A stretch of 46,522 nucleotides of DNA from positions 1-46,522 of the forward strand of contig JACPJP010000011.1 in the NCBI GenBank assembly GCA_016187495.1. The letters are read 5' to 3'. Source of the DNA: Candidatus Woesearchaeota archaeon (GTDB lineage Archaea; Nanobdellota; Nanobdellia; Woesearchaeales; GW2011-AR4). Of this stretch, positions 17,362 through 25,121 are shown piece after piece. The position numbers were made by a program, and so were the translations under genes. Position 1 is the stretch's first letter, and every line of letters begins with the position of its first letter. A model generated the notes under the pieces. That model saw only the letters and a list, made by a program, of their open reading frames with translations. It was not told the DNA's origin and did no database searches.

Positions 17362-17796
17362 TTAATAATACCTTCTCCTTCTGCTACTCTCCTCATCGCC
17401 TCTTGCAATTGCTTCAAGATTTGCAAGGCGCTGGTTTAAGCTTTCGATAGAAGCCCTTAAAGCATCGAGCTTGCTTGATATTATCTCCAAATTTTTTGAT
17501 TCCATTTCCTGCTGCGGGTTATAGCCCGGCTGTGGATATGGCTGCGAAAAAGAGGGTTGTTGGGGAAAGGATCGTTGCTGGGAAAAGCCTTGCGGCTGTG
17601 GATATTGCTGGCCGTAAGAGCCATAGCCCCTTCCACCTACATCAGAGCCTAAATCTGTCCCAGGTGCTGCGTTCTGCCCGGGAAAACCGACATGGCCAAA
17701 GTCATCGCCAAAAGCTAAATTGCCTTTTTCTCCTAACCCTGCATCTGCAAACTCGTCTTTCTTCTTCCAGAACATCACTTTGTCAAGAATGCCCAT
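17362..17796 (-). CDS. Gly/Gln/Pro-rich disordered protein with C-terminal coiled coil (144 aa)
   Basis: A short N-terminal motif (MGILDKVMFWKKKDEFAD) is followed by a low-complexity Gly/Gln/Pro/Tyr/Ser stretch (~25-95). A coiled coil comes next (KNLEIISSKLDALRASIESL, about 100-125), and the protein ends with a basic RRRRYY tail. The layout suggests a membrane-peripheral or scaffold protein: a short amphipathic anchor, a flexible linker, and a coiled coil for oligomerisation. No enzymatic motif. Lies 34 bases downstream of the membrane-protein gene 17831-18529 on the same strand. Confidence 0.75.
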   Translation of the reverse strand: MGILDKVMFWKKKDEFADAGLGEKGNLAFGDDFGHVGFPGQNAAPGTDLGSDVGGRGYGSYGQQYPQPQGFSQQRSFPQQPSFSQPYPQPGYNPQQEMESKNLEIISSKLDALRASIESLNQRLANLEAIARGDEESSRRRRYY

Positions 17797-17830
17797 AATA
17801 TGCCCTCTTTTTGAATTTTATTTGTCCTAC

Positions 17831-18529
17831 TTATATAAATACTTTATTGTTCGCTTCTTCCACAAAACCCTTTGCCGTTTCCTTGGTTTTTGTGAACAAT
17901 GTGCTTGCCACATTTTCAAACAAATTTACAGGGATTAGTTTAACCGTCTTGAACAACGCTGTTTCGGGATAAATTATTATATTGCCATCCTTGAACTGTG
18001 AAAAGAAAAATAGCGGGTTTTTATTTGCAATTATCTCTTCCGAAAGCAAAGCTGCGAACAATGTTGCTTTTTCACTGCTGCTTCCGGATAATAGCTTGTT
18101 TTTGATTTCTTCCTGAGACATTTTTTGGTCAAGAACCTCGATTTCATTATCTAAACTTTCTAGAATATTTACATCTAAAATCATCAGCTTGTAATTGTCC
18201 CCTAAAATCTCTTCATAATTTTTATTTTTCAGCTCGTATGAGATTTCATTCAATTGCTGATTGCTAACAGTTTCAAAATCATTGCCTCTCAAAATTATTC
18301 CAGTCATAACATCGCTGCCGTCAACAAGCAGGACTTCTTTAGATGACGATCCAAAATTCTCCCTTAAGTCCATAAAATCCTGGTAAATAAAGTAAGCATT
18401 TGCAGCCATCAGCAAAAGGATTATTATGCCGGCATAGAACATAAGCTTAAACAGCTTCTTGAATATTCCCCATAAGAAAACTATTATTAGCACAACAATT
18501 ATTATTGTTATGATATTCTCTATTGGCAT
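17831..18529 (-). CDS. Membrane-anchored protein of unknown function (232 aa)
   Basis: Two adjacent hydrophobic segments (about 5-24 and 28-50), then a soluble domain beginning QDFMDLRENFGSSSKEVLLV. The soluble part has alternating strands and Glu-rich helices and no cysteine pairs or catalytic motif that I recognise. It is probably extracytoplasmic or a membrane-tethered sensor. Followed on the same strand by the disordered protein gene. Confidence 0.75.
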   Translation of the reverse strand: MPIENIITIIIVVLIIVFLWGIFKKLFKLMFYAGIIILLLMAANAYFIYQDFMDLRENFGSSSKEVLLVDGSDVMTGIILRGNDFETVSNQQLNEISYELKNKNYEEILGDNYKLMILDVNILESLDNEIEVLDQKMSQEEIKNKLLSGSSSEKATLFAALLSEEIIANKNPLFFFSQFKDGNIIIYPETALFKTVKLIPVNLFENVASTLFTKTKETAKGFVEEANNKVFI

Positions 18530-18582
18530 TTTTTATTATATTGTTTTTATTTGATTGTATTTAATGTTGTATTATTTAATTA

Positions 18583-19296
18583 TTATTGTTTTAAGTGTGT
18601 CGTATTGTGATAATTGCACATACTATTTATTGGGCATTGATTGCACAATGGCTTCTTTTTGCATATATTTTTTCCCAGTTCAACCCATAAAGCATGGTAT
18701 TCGTTGAACAATTTTTCATCATTATTTAGTTCTTTCATGAAGATTTGCTGCAATTCATCATATCCCAACTCTCTTTTAATATTAAAAACCCTGGAATAAA
18801 TTCTTTTAGTATATGCGTCTATTACAAAAATCGGCTTTTTTGCTGCGTAGAGAATTATCGAATCAGCAGTTTCAGGTCCGATGCCGTTGATTGATAACAA
18901 TTCATTTCTTAATTTTTTTATACTATTACTAAACATTTTTTTGATATATCCATTATAATTGTTCTTTAAAAACAAACAGAAATTCTTTAGCTTTTTAGAT
19001 TTCTGGTTGTGGTAGCCAGAACTTTTTATTATTTCTGCAAGCGCTTTATTATCAATTTTTATTATTTTATTTATGTCTATTAATTGATTCTTATTTAACT
19101 GTGCTATTGCTTTCTCAACATTCTTCCAGTTGGTATTTTGGGTTAGTATAGCGCCAAAGCAAATTTCCAGCTTTTGTTTTTTAGTTAATTTTATGTTTTT
19201 ATGATACTTTGGCGTAACATCACCATCTAATGTTACAGGCCACCAGTTTTGAGGGCCGAAGTAGGAATGGAGCTTTGTGGAGATTTGCTTAATCAT
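18583..19296 (-). CDS. HhH-GPD DNA glycosylase, endonuclease III family (MagIII-like)
   Basis: 237 residues. Helix-hairpin-helix LLSINGIGPETADSI followed by the catalytic-Asp segment PIFVIDAYTKRI, and a C-terminal iron-sulfur cluster motif C-x5-C-x2-C-x5-C (CKKKPLCNQCPINSMC). In EndoIII proper the helix-hairpin-helix holds the lyase Lys (GxGRKTA); here that position reads PETA. This suggests a monofunctional glycosylase, closer to MagIII-type 3-methyladenine glycosylases. Role: base-excision repair of damaged bases. Ends about 50 bases from the next gene. Confidence 0.88.
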   Translation of the reverse strand: MIKQISTKLHSYFGPQNWWPVTLDGDVTPKYHKNIKLTKKQKLEICFGAILTQNTNWKNVEKAIAQLNKNQLIDINKIIKIDNKALAEIIKSSGYHNQKSKKLKNFCLFLKNNYNGYIKKMFSNSIKKLRNELLSINGIGPETADSIILYAAKKPIFVIDAYTKRIYSRVFNIKRELGYDELQQIFMKELNNDEKLFNEYHALWVELGKNICKKKPLCNQCPINSMCNYHNTTHLKQ

Positions 19297-19370
19297 GAAT
19301 CAATAAGCAATAAAGAGTAAGTTTATCTAATTTATGAAAATCGTGGTCAAAGTAGATTATTTATTGATTT

Positions 19371-19569
19371 TCACAGCAGCGTATCAAAGAAGTAAAACAA
19401 CCTTAGTTGAGGATTTTCGTCGGTTGGCCCATAAAAATGGTCATTGAGGTCTATTATCCCTTTTTTTATCGGGATATGCAATGGCATTCAACAAATATGC
19501 CCCTACATCGCCTGGTTCCATTTTATCAAGATCGGATATTTTCTGAAGCAGAATTCCAGAGCCTTCCAT
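19371..19569 (-). pseudogene. Frameshifted small gene downstream of the receiver protein
   Basis: An ORF starting at 19569 (MEGSGILLQKISDLDKMEPG...) reads to a stop at 19441-19443. Coding-like sequence continues in another frame (KGIIDLNDHFYGPTDENPQL) to a stop at 19371-19373. Joining them needs one base fewer in the run of seven A's (19461-19467 on the plus strand as T's), giving about 65 residues. Either a sequencing indel or a decayed gene. No family recognised. It accounts for most of the 337-base gap before the receiver gene. Confidence 0.55.
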
Positions 19570-19633
19570 GTAGCCTGTAAATAAATTTAGTGGTTTATTT
19601 CTTCCTAATCTCTTTTAGAATGTTACAATGCAC

Positions 19634-20053
19634 TTAACCTTGCTGATGTTCCGCTAAGTATTCCTGGATCATTTCATCCAACTCTTTCTGTCGTTCCTTA
19701 GAGTCAAGTAAAGTAGATTTATCGACATAAAAATCTGCGCCGCTTCCTTCAATCCACAATTCTGAATAACGAATATTACCACTATCTGACATTCCCCCAA
19801 TTACAGCAAGTCTTCCATAATCTTCCTGCCTCATTTGCCTGCAAACATCGTAGCCAGCTTGACCGGGCATTTGTGTGTCCATCAGGACTACATGAGGTTG
19901 ATAATCTTTTGCTAAAGCTAACGCTTCCAGACCATCTGCAGCTGTTTTAATTGTTGAATAACCAAGCCGTGACAAAACTTGCTCAAGCAGTTCCATATGA
20001 TCTGGATTATCATCAACCAATAAAACCCGTATGATTGCTTTATCTATGCTCAT
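19634..20053 (-). CDS. Orphan response-regulator receiver domain (CheY-like)
   Basis: 139 residues, a lone REC domain. Acidic pair Asp14/Asp15 (LLVDDN), phospho-acceptor Asp59 (VVLMDTQMP), Ser in the Thr/Ser switch position (GGMSDS) and the conserved Lys112 (FYVDKS). No output domain, and no histidine kinase in the window. Its Gln/Arg-rich, less Lys-rich composition (GQAGYDVCRQMRQEDYGRL) differs from its neighbours and hints at transfer from bacteria. The PAS-GGDEF protein at 41618 is the only other signalling protein here. Confidence 0.9.
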   Translation of the reverse strand: MSIDKAIIRVLLVDDNPDHMELLEQVLSRLGYSTIKTAADGLEALALAKDYQPHVVLMDTQMPGQAGYDVCRQMRQEDYGRLAVIGGMSDSGNIRYSELWIEGSGADFYVDKSTLLDSKERQKELDEMIQEYLAEHQQG

Positions 20054-20148
20054 TTTATTTGTTATATCTTATTGTATATTTGTCATACGGGGGGGTTAGC
20101 GCTCTTATAAACCTTTTTATTTTATCACTACTAAACAAGTCATTAGAA

Positions 20149-20604
20149 TTATTCAAGCAAAGATTTAATGATGCTTAAAGCAATTTCCTTTTTTTTCGGA
20201 AAGGCTGCCACGCTTATCATGATATGGAAGCAATTCCCTGAATCAGTAAGAATCAATTTATCATTTTCAGTGTATTCGCGCTTGTCAAACCTTAAAAAGA
20301 AATCGAGATCATCATCTAATCTTGATTCTAATTGCGCAAGAATTAAATTTTTTTGGTCCTTGCCTATGTTTTTTGCGAGATTTTCCAAAAACTTGCTCGT
20401 GTGCTTCTCTTTTTCCAATGAGACCTCAAAGATTGCAATATTTTTTTCCCCAAAACCTGCTGCATTGCTTTTCATCAGCCCTATTTTCTCGTCTTTCAGG
20501 CTAAACGGGAATAATTGCAAAAACTTATCAAGAATTAGCTTCTCATCTTCGTTATGCTTCTCGTAAGAAAAAACCTTGATTTTTATTTGATGGGCAAGTT
20601 TCAT
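20149..20604 (-). CDS. COG1325-type RNA-binding protein (exosome-associated family)
   Basis: 151 residues beginning MKLAHQIKIKVFSYEKHNED, with the family pattern of an N-terminal strand, KFLQLFPFSL, a GFGEKNIAIFEVSL segment and a DLDFFLRFDKREYTEN region near the end. COG1325 proteins are archaeal RNA-binding proteins predicted to act with the exosome. Start at 20604 is the only good ATG. Lies downstream of the rpl37ae cluster after a 348-base spacer with hairpins. Confidence 0.8.
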   Translation of the reverse strand: MKLAHQIKIKVFSYEKHNEDEKLILDKFLQLFPFSLKDEKIGLMKSNAAGFGEKNIAIFEVSLEKEKHTSKFLENLAKNIGKDQKNLILAQLESRLDDDLDFFLRFDKREYTENDKLILTDSGNCFHIMISVAAFPKKKEIALSIIKSLLE

Positions 20605-20952
20605 TATTTGGCATTAAAATCTTATTTTTATCCTATGCTCACAACTATTTGCACTTTCATTAGTTTATTTTAACTATATTATTCATTTCACTGAAATTGA
20701 TATTAATAATAGGAAAAATTTCCATCTGTCTACTTTAATGAAATTTTCGTCCTATGCTGTTTGTGCACAACTACTTTGGATTATCCACGCAGTGGATACC
20801 GAACTTCGTTCGAGTATTTTTTGCTTTCGCATGAAAAGATAGCAAAAAATCTTATTATTGATTTTTATTATTTTTTATTGTGTTGATATTATTGTTGTGA
20901 ATCTCAAATGCATTATTTCTAATTTTTAAACTTGGTTGTGAAATATATTGCA
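20605..20952. other. 348-base spacer with three consecutive hairpins and repeat R1 copy B
   Basis: No ORF. From left to right: palindrome TTGTGCACAA (20761-20770); hairpin ATCCAC-gca-GTGGAT (20783-20797); hairpin CGAAC-ttc-GTTCG (20800-20812); and a 10-bp stem ATTTTTTGCT (20816-20825) with AGCAAAAAAT (20841-20850). The third hairpin's right arm is the beginning of repeat R1. On the minus strand these follow the UPF0147 stop, so they may define the 3' end of that operon's mRNA. Confidence 0.7.
20840..20952. repeat. Dispersed repeat R1, copy B (downstream of UPF0147)
   Basis: Second copy of the element at 5251-5360. The TAGCAAAAAATC start, the long identical core and the ACTTGGTTGTG block are all present. 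It abuts the UPF0147 stop on the minus strand. Confidence 0.75.
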
Positions 20953-21201
20953 CTATTTTATCTTCTCCAATGCGCTTATAACATTCAAAACCTGCATCCT
21001 TGTATATGACTGAAGGTTAACGTCATCAGCAACTTCTTCCAGCTCGTTAAGGGCCTTGCTGACTTTAATGGTTATTTCAGAATTCTTCCTGAGGATCCCG
21101 ATGGCTTTCTCAATTTTCATCTTTACATTCTTTGGGGCAGCAGCATCTTCCTTTAATTCTTTTAGTGCAGACTCTATGCTTTCAATAGCTTCCTGCCCCA
21201 T
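20953..21201 (-). CDS. UPF0147 family protein
   Basis: 82-residue all-helical archaeal protein; IESALKELKEDAAAPKNVKM and ALNELEEVADDVNLQSYTRM are typical of UPF0147. Function unknown. It follows prefoldin beta by one base in a cluster that also holds rpl37ae and rpoP, a common archaeal arrangement that hints at a housekeeping role in protein or RNA biogenesis. Confidence 0.9.
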   Translation of the reverse strand: MGQEAIESIESALKELKEDAAAPKNVKMKIEKAIGILRKNSEITIKVSKALNELEEVADDVNLQSYTRMQVLNVISALEKIK

Positions 21202-21202
21202 T

Positions 21203-21538
21203 TTATTCGTGGCCCATCTCCTTGAGAACTTCTGATTGCAATTTAGAGGCTTTTTCCCTTAAATGGCCTTCCTGCTTTTCCATATTTTTTATTCTTAACT
21301 CAATAACTTCTTTTTTTGACGCCAAATCATTTTCTAAGTCGGATTTCTTTGACAGGACCATTATGTTGCCAATAATCCTATATGCTTCATTCACATTTTC
21401 CAGCTCTTTCAGAGCTGATTCAATTTCCACCTGCTGTAGCTGGAATTGCTGCTTTTGCATCAATAAGCTTTGCATGCTCTGCTCAAGCATCTGCAATTGA
21501 TTTATTTTCTTCTCTGTCTCCTTAGAAACTTCTGCCAT
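21203..21538 (-). CDS. pfdB: Prefoldin subunit beta
   Basis: 111 residues forming the two long coiled-coil helices and short hairpin of beta-class prefoldin: INQLQMLEQSMQSLLMQKQQ at the N-terminus, NVNEAYRIIGNIMVLSKKSD in the hairpin region and a Lys/Glu-rich second helix. Six subunits (two alpha, four beta) form the jellyfish chaperone that hands unfolded proteins to the thermosome. Classic archaeal cluster rpl37ae-rpoP-pfdB. Confidence 0.95.
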   Translation of the reverse strand: MAEVSKETEKKINQLQMLEQSMQSLLMQKQQFQLQQVEIESALKELENVNEAYRIIGNIMVLSKKSDLENDLASKKEVIELRIKNMEKQEGHLREKASKLQSEVLKEMGHE

Positions 21539-21558
21539 TTTTTGTCTAGCTTTCTCTT

Positions 21559-21696
21559 TTATCTAGCCTTAACCTTTGTTGTCACGCTTCTAGGCTTAAA
21601 CAGCATCTTGCTGCCGCAGTAAGGGCACCTTATTTTTTTCCTTAAATAATCCTGGGCTACTTTCTTATTGCATTGAAAGCATTTGTATTCTACCAT
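21559..21696 (-). CDS. rpoP: DNA-directed RNA polymerase subunit P (Rpb12 homolog)
   Basis: 45 residues: MVEYKCFQCNKKVAQDYL, then IRCPYCGSKMLFKPRS. Two CxxC knuckles bind one zinc, and the basic tail (VTTKVKAR) is typical. Located between rpl37ae (2 bases away) and pfdB, its conserved archaeal position. Confidence 0.95.
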   Translation of the reverse strand: MVEYKCFQCNKKVAQDYLRKKIRCPYCGSKMLFKPRSVTTKVKAR

Positions 21697-21698
21697 AT

Positions 21699-22022
21699 TT
21701 ATGCAACCTCTTTTTGTTCTATTTGCTCTACAGCTTCATCTTCTTCCATGGCTTCTCCTGCTATGGCTTCTTTTTCTTCAGAGCCTTCTTTCTCGAAGGC
21801 TATTGCCTTTGAAACAGAATAAGCCTTGCCAGTAAATTTTGCATTGCACCTTTTGCAGTTCCATATTCCTGCTGATACTCTCTTTACCTTAATTGCATTG
21901 CAATAAGGGCACTTGTGCTTCTTTCTCTGCTCCTTTTCTATTTTAGCAAACTTATGCTTCGGCTTTGAGCCGTATCTTGCGCCAAAGCGCTTTGCAGTGC
22001 CTAATTTTTCTATTCTTTCCAT
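21699..22022 (-). CDS. rpl37ae: Ribosomal protein L37Ae with acidic C-terminal tail
   Basis: 107 residues. Core: GTAKRFGARYGSKPKHKFAK, then the zinc ribbon CPYC...CKRC (CPYCNAIKVKRVSAGIWNCK). Standard archaeal L37Ae ends soon after FTGKAYxP. Here a Glu/Ala-rich tail of about 30 residues (EKEGSEEKEAIAGEAMEEDE...) follows, echoing the acidic N-terminal extension of RpoA1. First protein gene of the cluster, 16 bases after tRNA-Pro. Confidence 0.95.
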   Translation of the reverse strand: MERIEKLGTAKRFGARYGSKPKHKFAKIEKEQRKKHKCPYCNAIKVKRVSAGIWNCKRCNAKFTGKAYSVSKAIAFEKEGSEEKEAIAGEAMEEDEAVEQIEQKEVA

Positions 22023-22038
22023 TTTATTGATTTTAAAA

Positions 22039-22213
22039 TGGGGCTGCCCGGACTTTCACAGCCCCAGTATCATTCTGAAAAAAGGGCATTTTGAACCGAG
22101 GTCGTCTGGTCTTTAGACGCGATGATTTATATCGCACACCCAAACCAGAAAGGCTAGCCAAGTTACCCCACAGCGTCATGTCCCTTATAAGGAACCCATG
22201 CTGGAACAGCCCC
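22039..22213 (-). tRNA. tRNA-Pro(TGG) with three insertions (acceptor region, anticodon loop, T loop)
   Basis: Acceptor GGGGCTG/CAGCCCC, A73, anticodon TGG at 22140-22142, T stem CTCGG/CCGGG. Insertion 1 is 36 bases and interrupts the acceptor region. A repeated GCTGT leaves its ends ambiguous; cutting after base 3 (removing 22175-22210) is favoured by a TATG/CATG helix with GGG and ACG bulges. Insertion 2 is 28 bases (22111-22138) at the canonical 37/38 site, with 7-bp stem GTGCGAT/ATCGCGT and a central helix TTTG/CTAA containing one mismatch. Insertion 3 is 37 bases (22053-22089) at T-loop 59/60, helix TTCA/TGAA with bulges AAA and AGT. Removing all three leaves a 74-base tRNA. Confidence 0.88.
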
Positions 22214-22408
22214 ATATATAAAACTTTTTACTAAACAGGATTAGTTGCTTGTTTTTAAATCTATCGTTCGAAGTGTTTTAATTCTTGGCTGTTTAGAATA
22301 AAAAAGTAGCTTGTGGTGGAAAAAGACAAAACATATAAAACACATTTGCATTCTTTTCGCATACAACATTCCCAAAGTTTTAATAATATAACATTCCAGC
22401 AACTAAAA

Positions 22409-22906
22409 ATGGATATTGAATATAAAGCGCTGGAAAAACTTAAGAGGTTCTCAAAGACAATGCCTCATTTTGAGGATGGAAGGATTGATTATCATAATGC
22501 TAAGAAGGCTTTTGTCATAATATGTTTCACAAAATTCAATGATGAAATCTTATTGTTAAAGAGAAGTGATAAGGTATGGACTTATAAAAACAAATGGAAT
22601 GTTGTTGCCGGCTACTTAGATGAGATAAAGCCAATAAAACAAAAAGCATTGGAAGAGTTAAATGAGGAAACCAGAATAACCAAAGATAAAGTTTCCAGCA
22701 TACAAATAGCAGAGCCTTTTGAGTTCCATGATGAGAAAATTAAAACAACTTTTGTAGTGCATCCCATTTTAATAGAGTTAAAGGAAAGGCCAGAAATTAA
22801 GCTTGATTTTGAGCATACCAAAGCAAAATGGGTAAAGAAAGAGGATTTAAGCGAATATGATGTTGTTCCTAACATGCTGGAAGGCGCAAAAAGAGTTCTT
22901 AAGTAA
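22409..22906 (+). CDS. Nudix hydrolase
   Basis: 165 residues from the ATG at 22409. The Nudix box reads GYLDEIKPIKQKALEELNEE, matching Gx5Ex7REUxEExGU in its second half (LEELNEET) but with Lys at the first Glu position. Expected to hydrolyse nucleoside diphosphate-linked compounds; substrate unknown. The frame is open upstream, but TTTTAATAATATAA about 25-30 bases before this ATG fits a leaderless start, and the upstream residues look non-coding. Divergent from tRNA-Pro. Confidence 0.85.
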   Translation: MDIEYKALEKLKRFSKTMPHFEDGRIDYHNAKKAFVIICFTKFNDEILLLKRSDKVWTYKNKWNVVAGYLDEIKPIKQKALEELNEETRITKDKVSSIQIAEPFEFHDEKIKTTFVVHPILIELKERPEIKLDFEHTKAKWVKKEDLSEYDVVPNMLEGAKRVLK

Positions 22907-23080
22907 TAATTAATCCCATTTATCTAATGTTATAGCATTGTGCAATAGATGCTGGACATAATTAAGATTAGACAATAATGCTTAACATAACCACTAAAAG
23001 ATATATCTTATAGAATATAACCAATCAACAACCTTTTTAAATCAAAATTAGATGTATAAGTACCCCAAAAGGCGATAATT

Positions 23081-23239
23081 ATGTATGATGAAAGCAAGGT
23101 TGACAAGGCTTTAAATTTCCTGGGCATGTACTCAAGCTTTGAAGAGATTAAGCAAAACTTAAGCTTAAGCGAAAAAGAGTATAATGAATTAAAGGAAAGG
23201 GCAAAAGAAAGGTACGGGAAAGAGGTTTTCTCAAATTAG
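23081..23239 (+). CDS. Small helical protein (52 aa)
   Basis: MYDESKVDKALNFLGMYSSF, then a charged helix with SEKEYNELKERAKERYGKEV. Codon use and length look genuine and AAGGCG lies ~9 bases before the ATG. No cysteines or membrane segment. Its end lies one base from the convergent metK stop. No family recognised. Confidence 0.6.
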   Translation: MYDESKVDKALNFLGMYSSFEEIKQNLSLSEKEYNELKERAKERYGKEVFSN

Positions 23240-23240
23240 G

Positions 23241-24425
23241 TTATACTTCAATTTCAGGCTTGATTTTCCTTGCAACTGTCTTTTCCAGTCCAGCTTCTTT
23301 CCTTAGTATTTCCGCCATGTCTGTCCTTTCCCAAGTAAAATCTGTGTCCTCTCTGCCAAAATGGCCATAGGCAGCTGTTTTCCTGTATATTGGCCTTCTT
23401 AAGTTCAAATGCTCAATTATCCATCTTGGAGTTAATTTAAAGTGTTTTTTAACTAACTCCCGGATTTTTTCTTCTGGGACATTATTAGTACCAAATGTTG
23501 CAACATTAACAGATGTCGGCTCAGCAACACCAATTGCATATGAAAGCTGCACCTCGCACTTATCAGCCAACCCGGCTGCTACGATATTTTTTGCGTCATA
23601 TCTTGCTGCATAGGCTCCGCTCCTGTCAACTTTAGTAGGGTCTTTTCCTGAAAAAGCCCCTCCGCCATGCCTTCCAATGCCTCCATAAGTGTCAGCTATT
23701 ATCTTCCTTCCTGTAACTCCAGAGTCTCCTTCAGGACCTCCAATTACAAATTTTCCTGTTGCATTTATGTAAACTCTAGTATTATCATCTATCCATTTAC
23801 CGCATACATAGTTAATTACCTTCTCCCTTATCTCTTCCTTTAGCCTTTCTTCGCTCAAATGCTCCAAATGCTGCTGCGCGATAACAACCGCACTAATTCT
23901 TTTTGGAACGCCATCATGGTATTCCACACTTACCTGAGACTTCCCATCCGGCCCTAAATCAATAATAATTCCCTTTTTTCTCACTTCAGCAAGCCTTCTT
24001 GTAAGCTTATGCGCCAGTGTTATAGGCAATGGCATTAGCTCGGGGGTCTCATTGCATGCAAATCCATACATCATTCCTTGGTCTCCAGCGCCTTCTTTGT
24101 CAACTCCTTGCGCAATGTCTGGGCTCTGGCCGTGGATGGTTACTAATACACCAGCATCCTCGCAATCTATGCCGTATTGTGGATTTGTATATCCTATTTC
24201 CCTTAAAGTTCTTCTTGCAATTCCTTGAACGTCAGCATAGCCATGAGTAGTGACTTCTCCCGCTACAACAATCAATCCTGTTGTTGTCAAGCACTCGACA
24301 GCAACCCTGGAATACGGATCCTGCGCGTATAGGGAATCAAGAATTGCATCGCTTATCTGGTCGCATATTTTGTCCGGATGCCCTTCTGTAACACTTTCAG
24401 ATGTAAAATACTCTATTTTTACCAT
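23241..24425 (-). CDS. metK: S-adenosylmethionine synthetase, bacterial type
   Basis: 394 residues. Makes SAM from methionine and ATP. Bacterial/eukaryal-type signatures: [32 protein letters not shown], and [20 protein letters not shown]. Archaea normally use the very divergent MAT family, so this copy suggests transfer from bacteria. The ATG at 24425 is preferred because GAGGTG lies 6 bases upstream; a GTG three codons earlier overlaps that site. A cystathionine gamma-synthase/lyase homolog in the window (28398) may feed methionine metabolism. Confidence 0.96.
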   Translation of the reverse strand: MVKIEYFTSESVTEGHPDKICDQISDAILDSLYAQDPYSRVAVECLTTTGLIVVAGEVTTHGYADVQGIARRTLREIGYTNPQYGIDCEDAGVLVTIHGQSPDIAQGVDKEGAGDQGMMYGFACNETPELMPLPITLAHKLTRRLAEVRKKGIIIDLGPDGKSQVSVEYHDGVPKRISAVVIAQQHLEHLSEERLKEEIREKVINYVCGKWIDDNTRVYINATGKFVIGGPEGDSGVTGRKIIADTYGGIGRHGGGAFSGKDPTKVDRSGAYAARYDAKNIVAAGLADKCEVQLSYAIGVAEPTSVNVATFGTNNVPEEKIRELVKKHFKLTPRWIIEHLNLRRPIYRKTAAYGHFGREDTDFTWERTDMAEILRKEAGLEKTVARKIKPEIEV

Positions 24426-24575
24426 TTTTTCCACCTCAATCGTCTTATAGAAATCATTTTATTTCAATTTCAAGGTATTTTATCATTTTTTAAATGAATA
24501 TTCCGCCTATCTTAAAAAGATTGTTGACAAAAATATTCCGAAAGGAATAAATACTATAATTAATTCCTAAGGGTT

Positions 24576-25121
24576 ATGCCGTATGAATTAACCGAGATAA
24601 AGAAAATAAGGAAAAGCCTTGGGCTTACACAAACAGATTTAGCCAAAAGAGCCAATGTTTCTCAAAGCTTAATAGCAAAAATAGAGTCCGGAAAGATAGA
24701 CCCTACATTTACCAAAACAAAAAAGATATTTGACACGTTAAATGATCTGGAGAACAAGGAAGAGATAAAGGCAGAGGAGCTTATGAACAGGAAGGTTATA
24801 AGCATTTCTCCAGAGGATAGCATTAAAGAATCGGTAAGCAAGATGAAAAAATTCGAGATTTCCCAGATGCCCGTTATTGATGGGCATAATGTGGTTGGCC
24901 TTGTTTCTGAATCAACGCTGTTAGATGCCCTAATAAACAAAAAGAGCAATAGAATAGAAGAGATAATGGAAGAAAGCCCGCCGACGGTCTCAAAGACAGC
25001 ATCGGTAAAGGTTGTTTCAAGCTTATTGAAGCATTATCCTATGGTTTTGGTTTCTGAAAGTGGAAAATTAGCTGGTTTGATAACTAAATCTGATTTGTTG
25101 GGTAAGTTGTATAAAAGCTAG
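24576..25121 (+). CDS. XRE-family HTH and tandem CBS domain regulator
   Basis: 181 residues. HTH at about 6-58 (RKSLGLTQTDLAKRANVSQS, then LIAKIESGKIDPT) followed by two CBS motifs (~65-120 and ~124-180: MNRKVISISPEDSIKESVSK; EESPPTVSKTASVKVVSSLL). CBS pairs bind adenosyl ligands such as AMP, ATP or SAM. It diverges from metK, so a SAM-responsive repressor of metK is possible but unproven. Convergent with the phosphoesterase, no gap. Confidence 0.92.
   Translation: MPYELTEIKKIRKSLGLTQTDLAKRANVSQSLIAKIESGKIDPTFTKTKKIFDTLNDLENKEEIKAEELMNRKVISISPEDSIKESVSKMKKFEISQMPVIDGHNVVGLVSESTLLDALINKKSNRIEEIMEESPPTVSKTASVKVVSSLLKHYPMVLVSESGKLAGLITKSDLLGKLYKS

Noticed and set aside
22313-22408. N-terminal extension of the Nudix protein
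   Set aside because: Its residues look non-coding and a TATA box sits inside it, correctly placed for the ATG at 22409.
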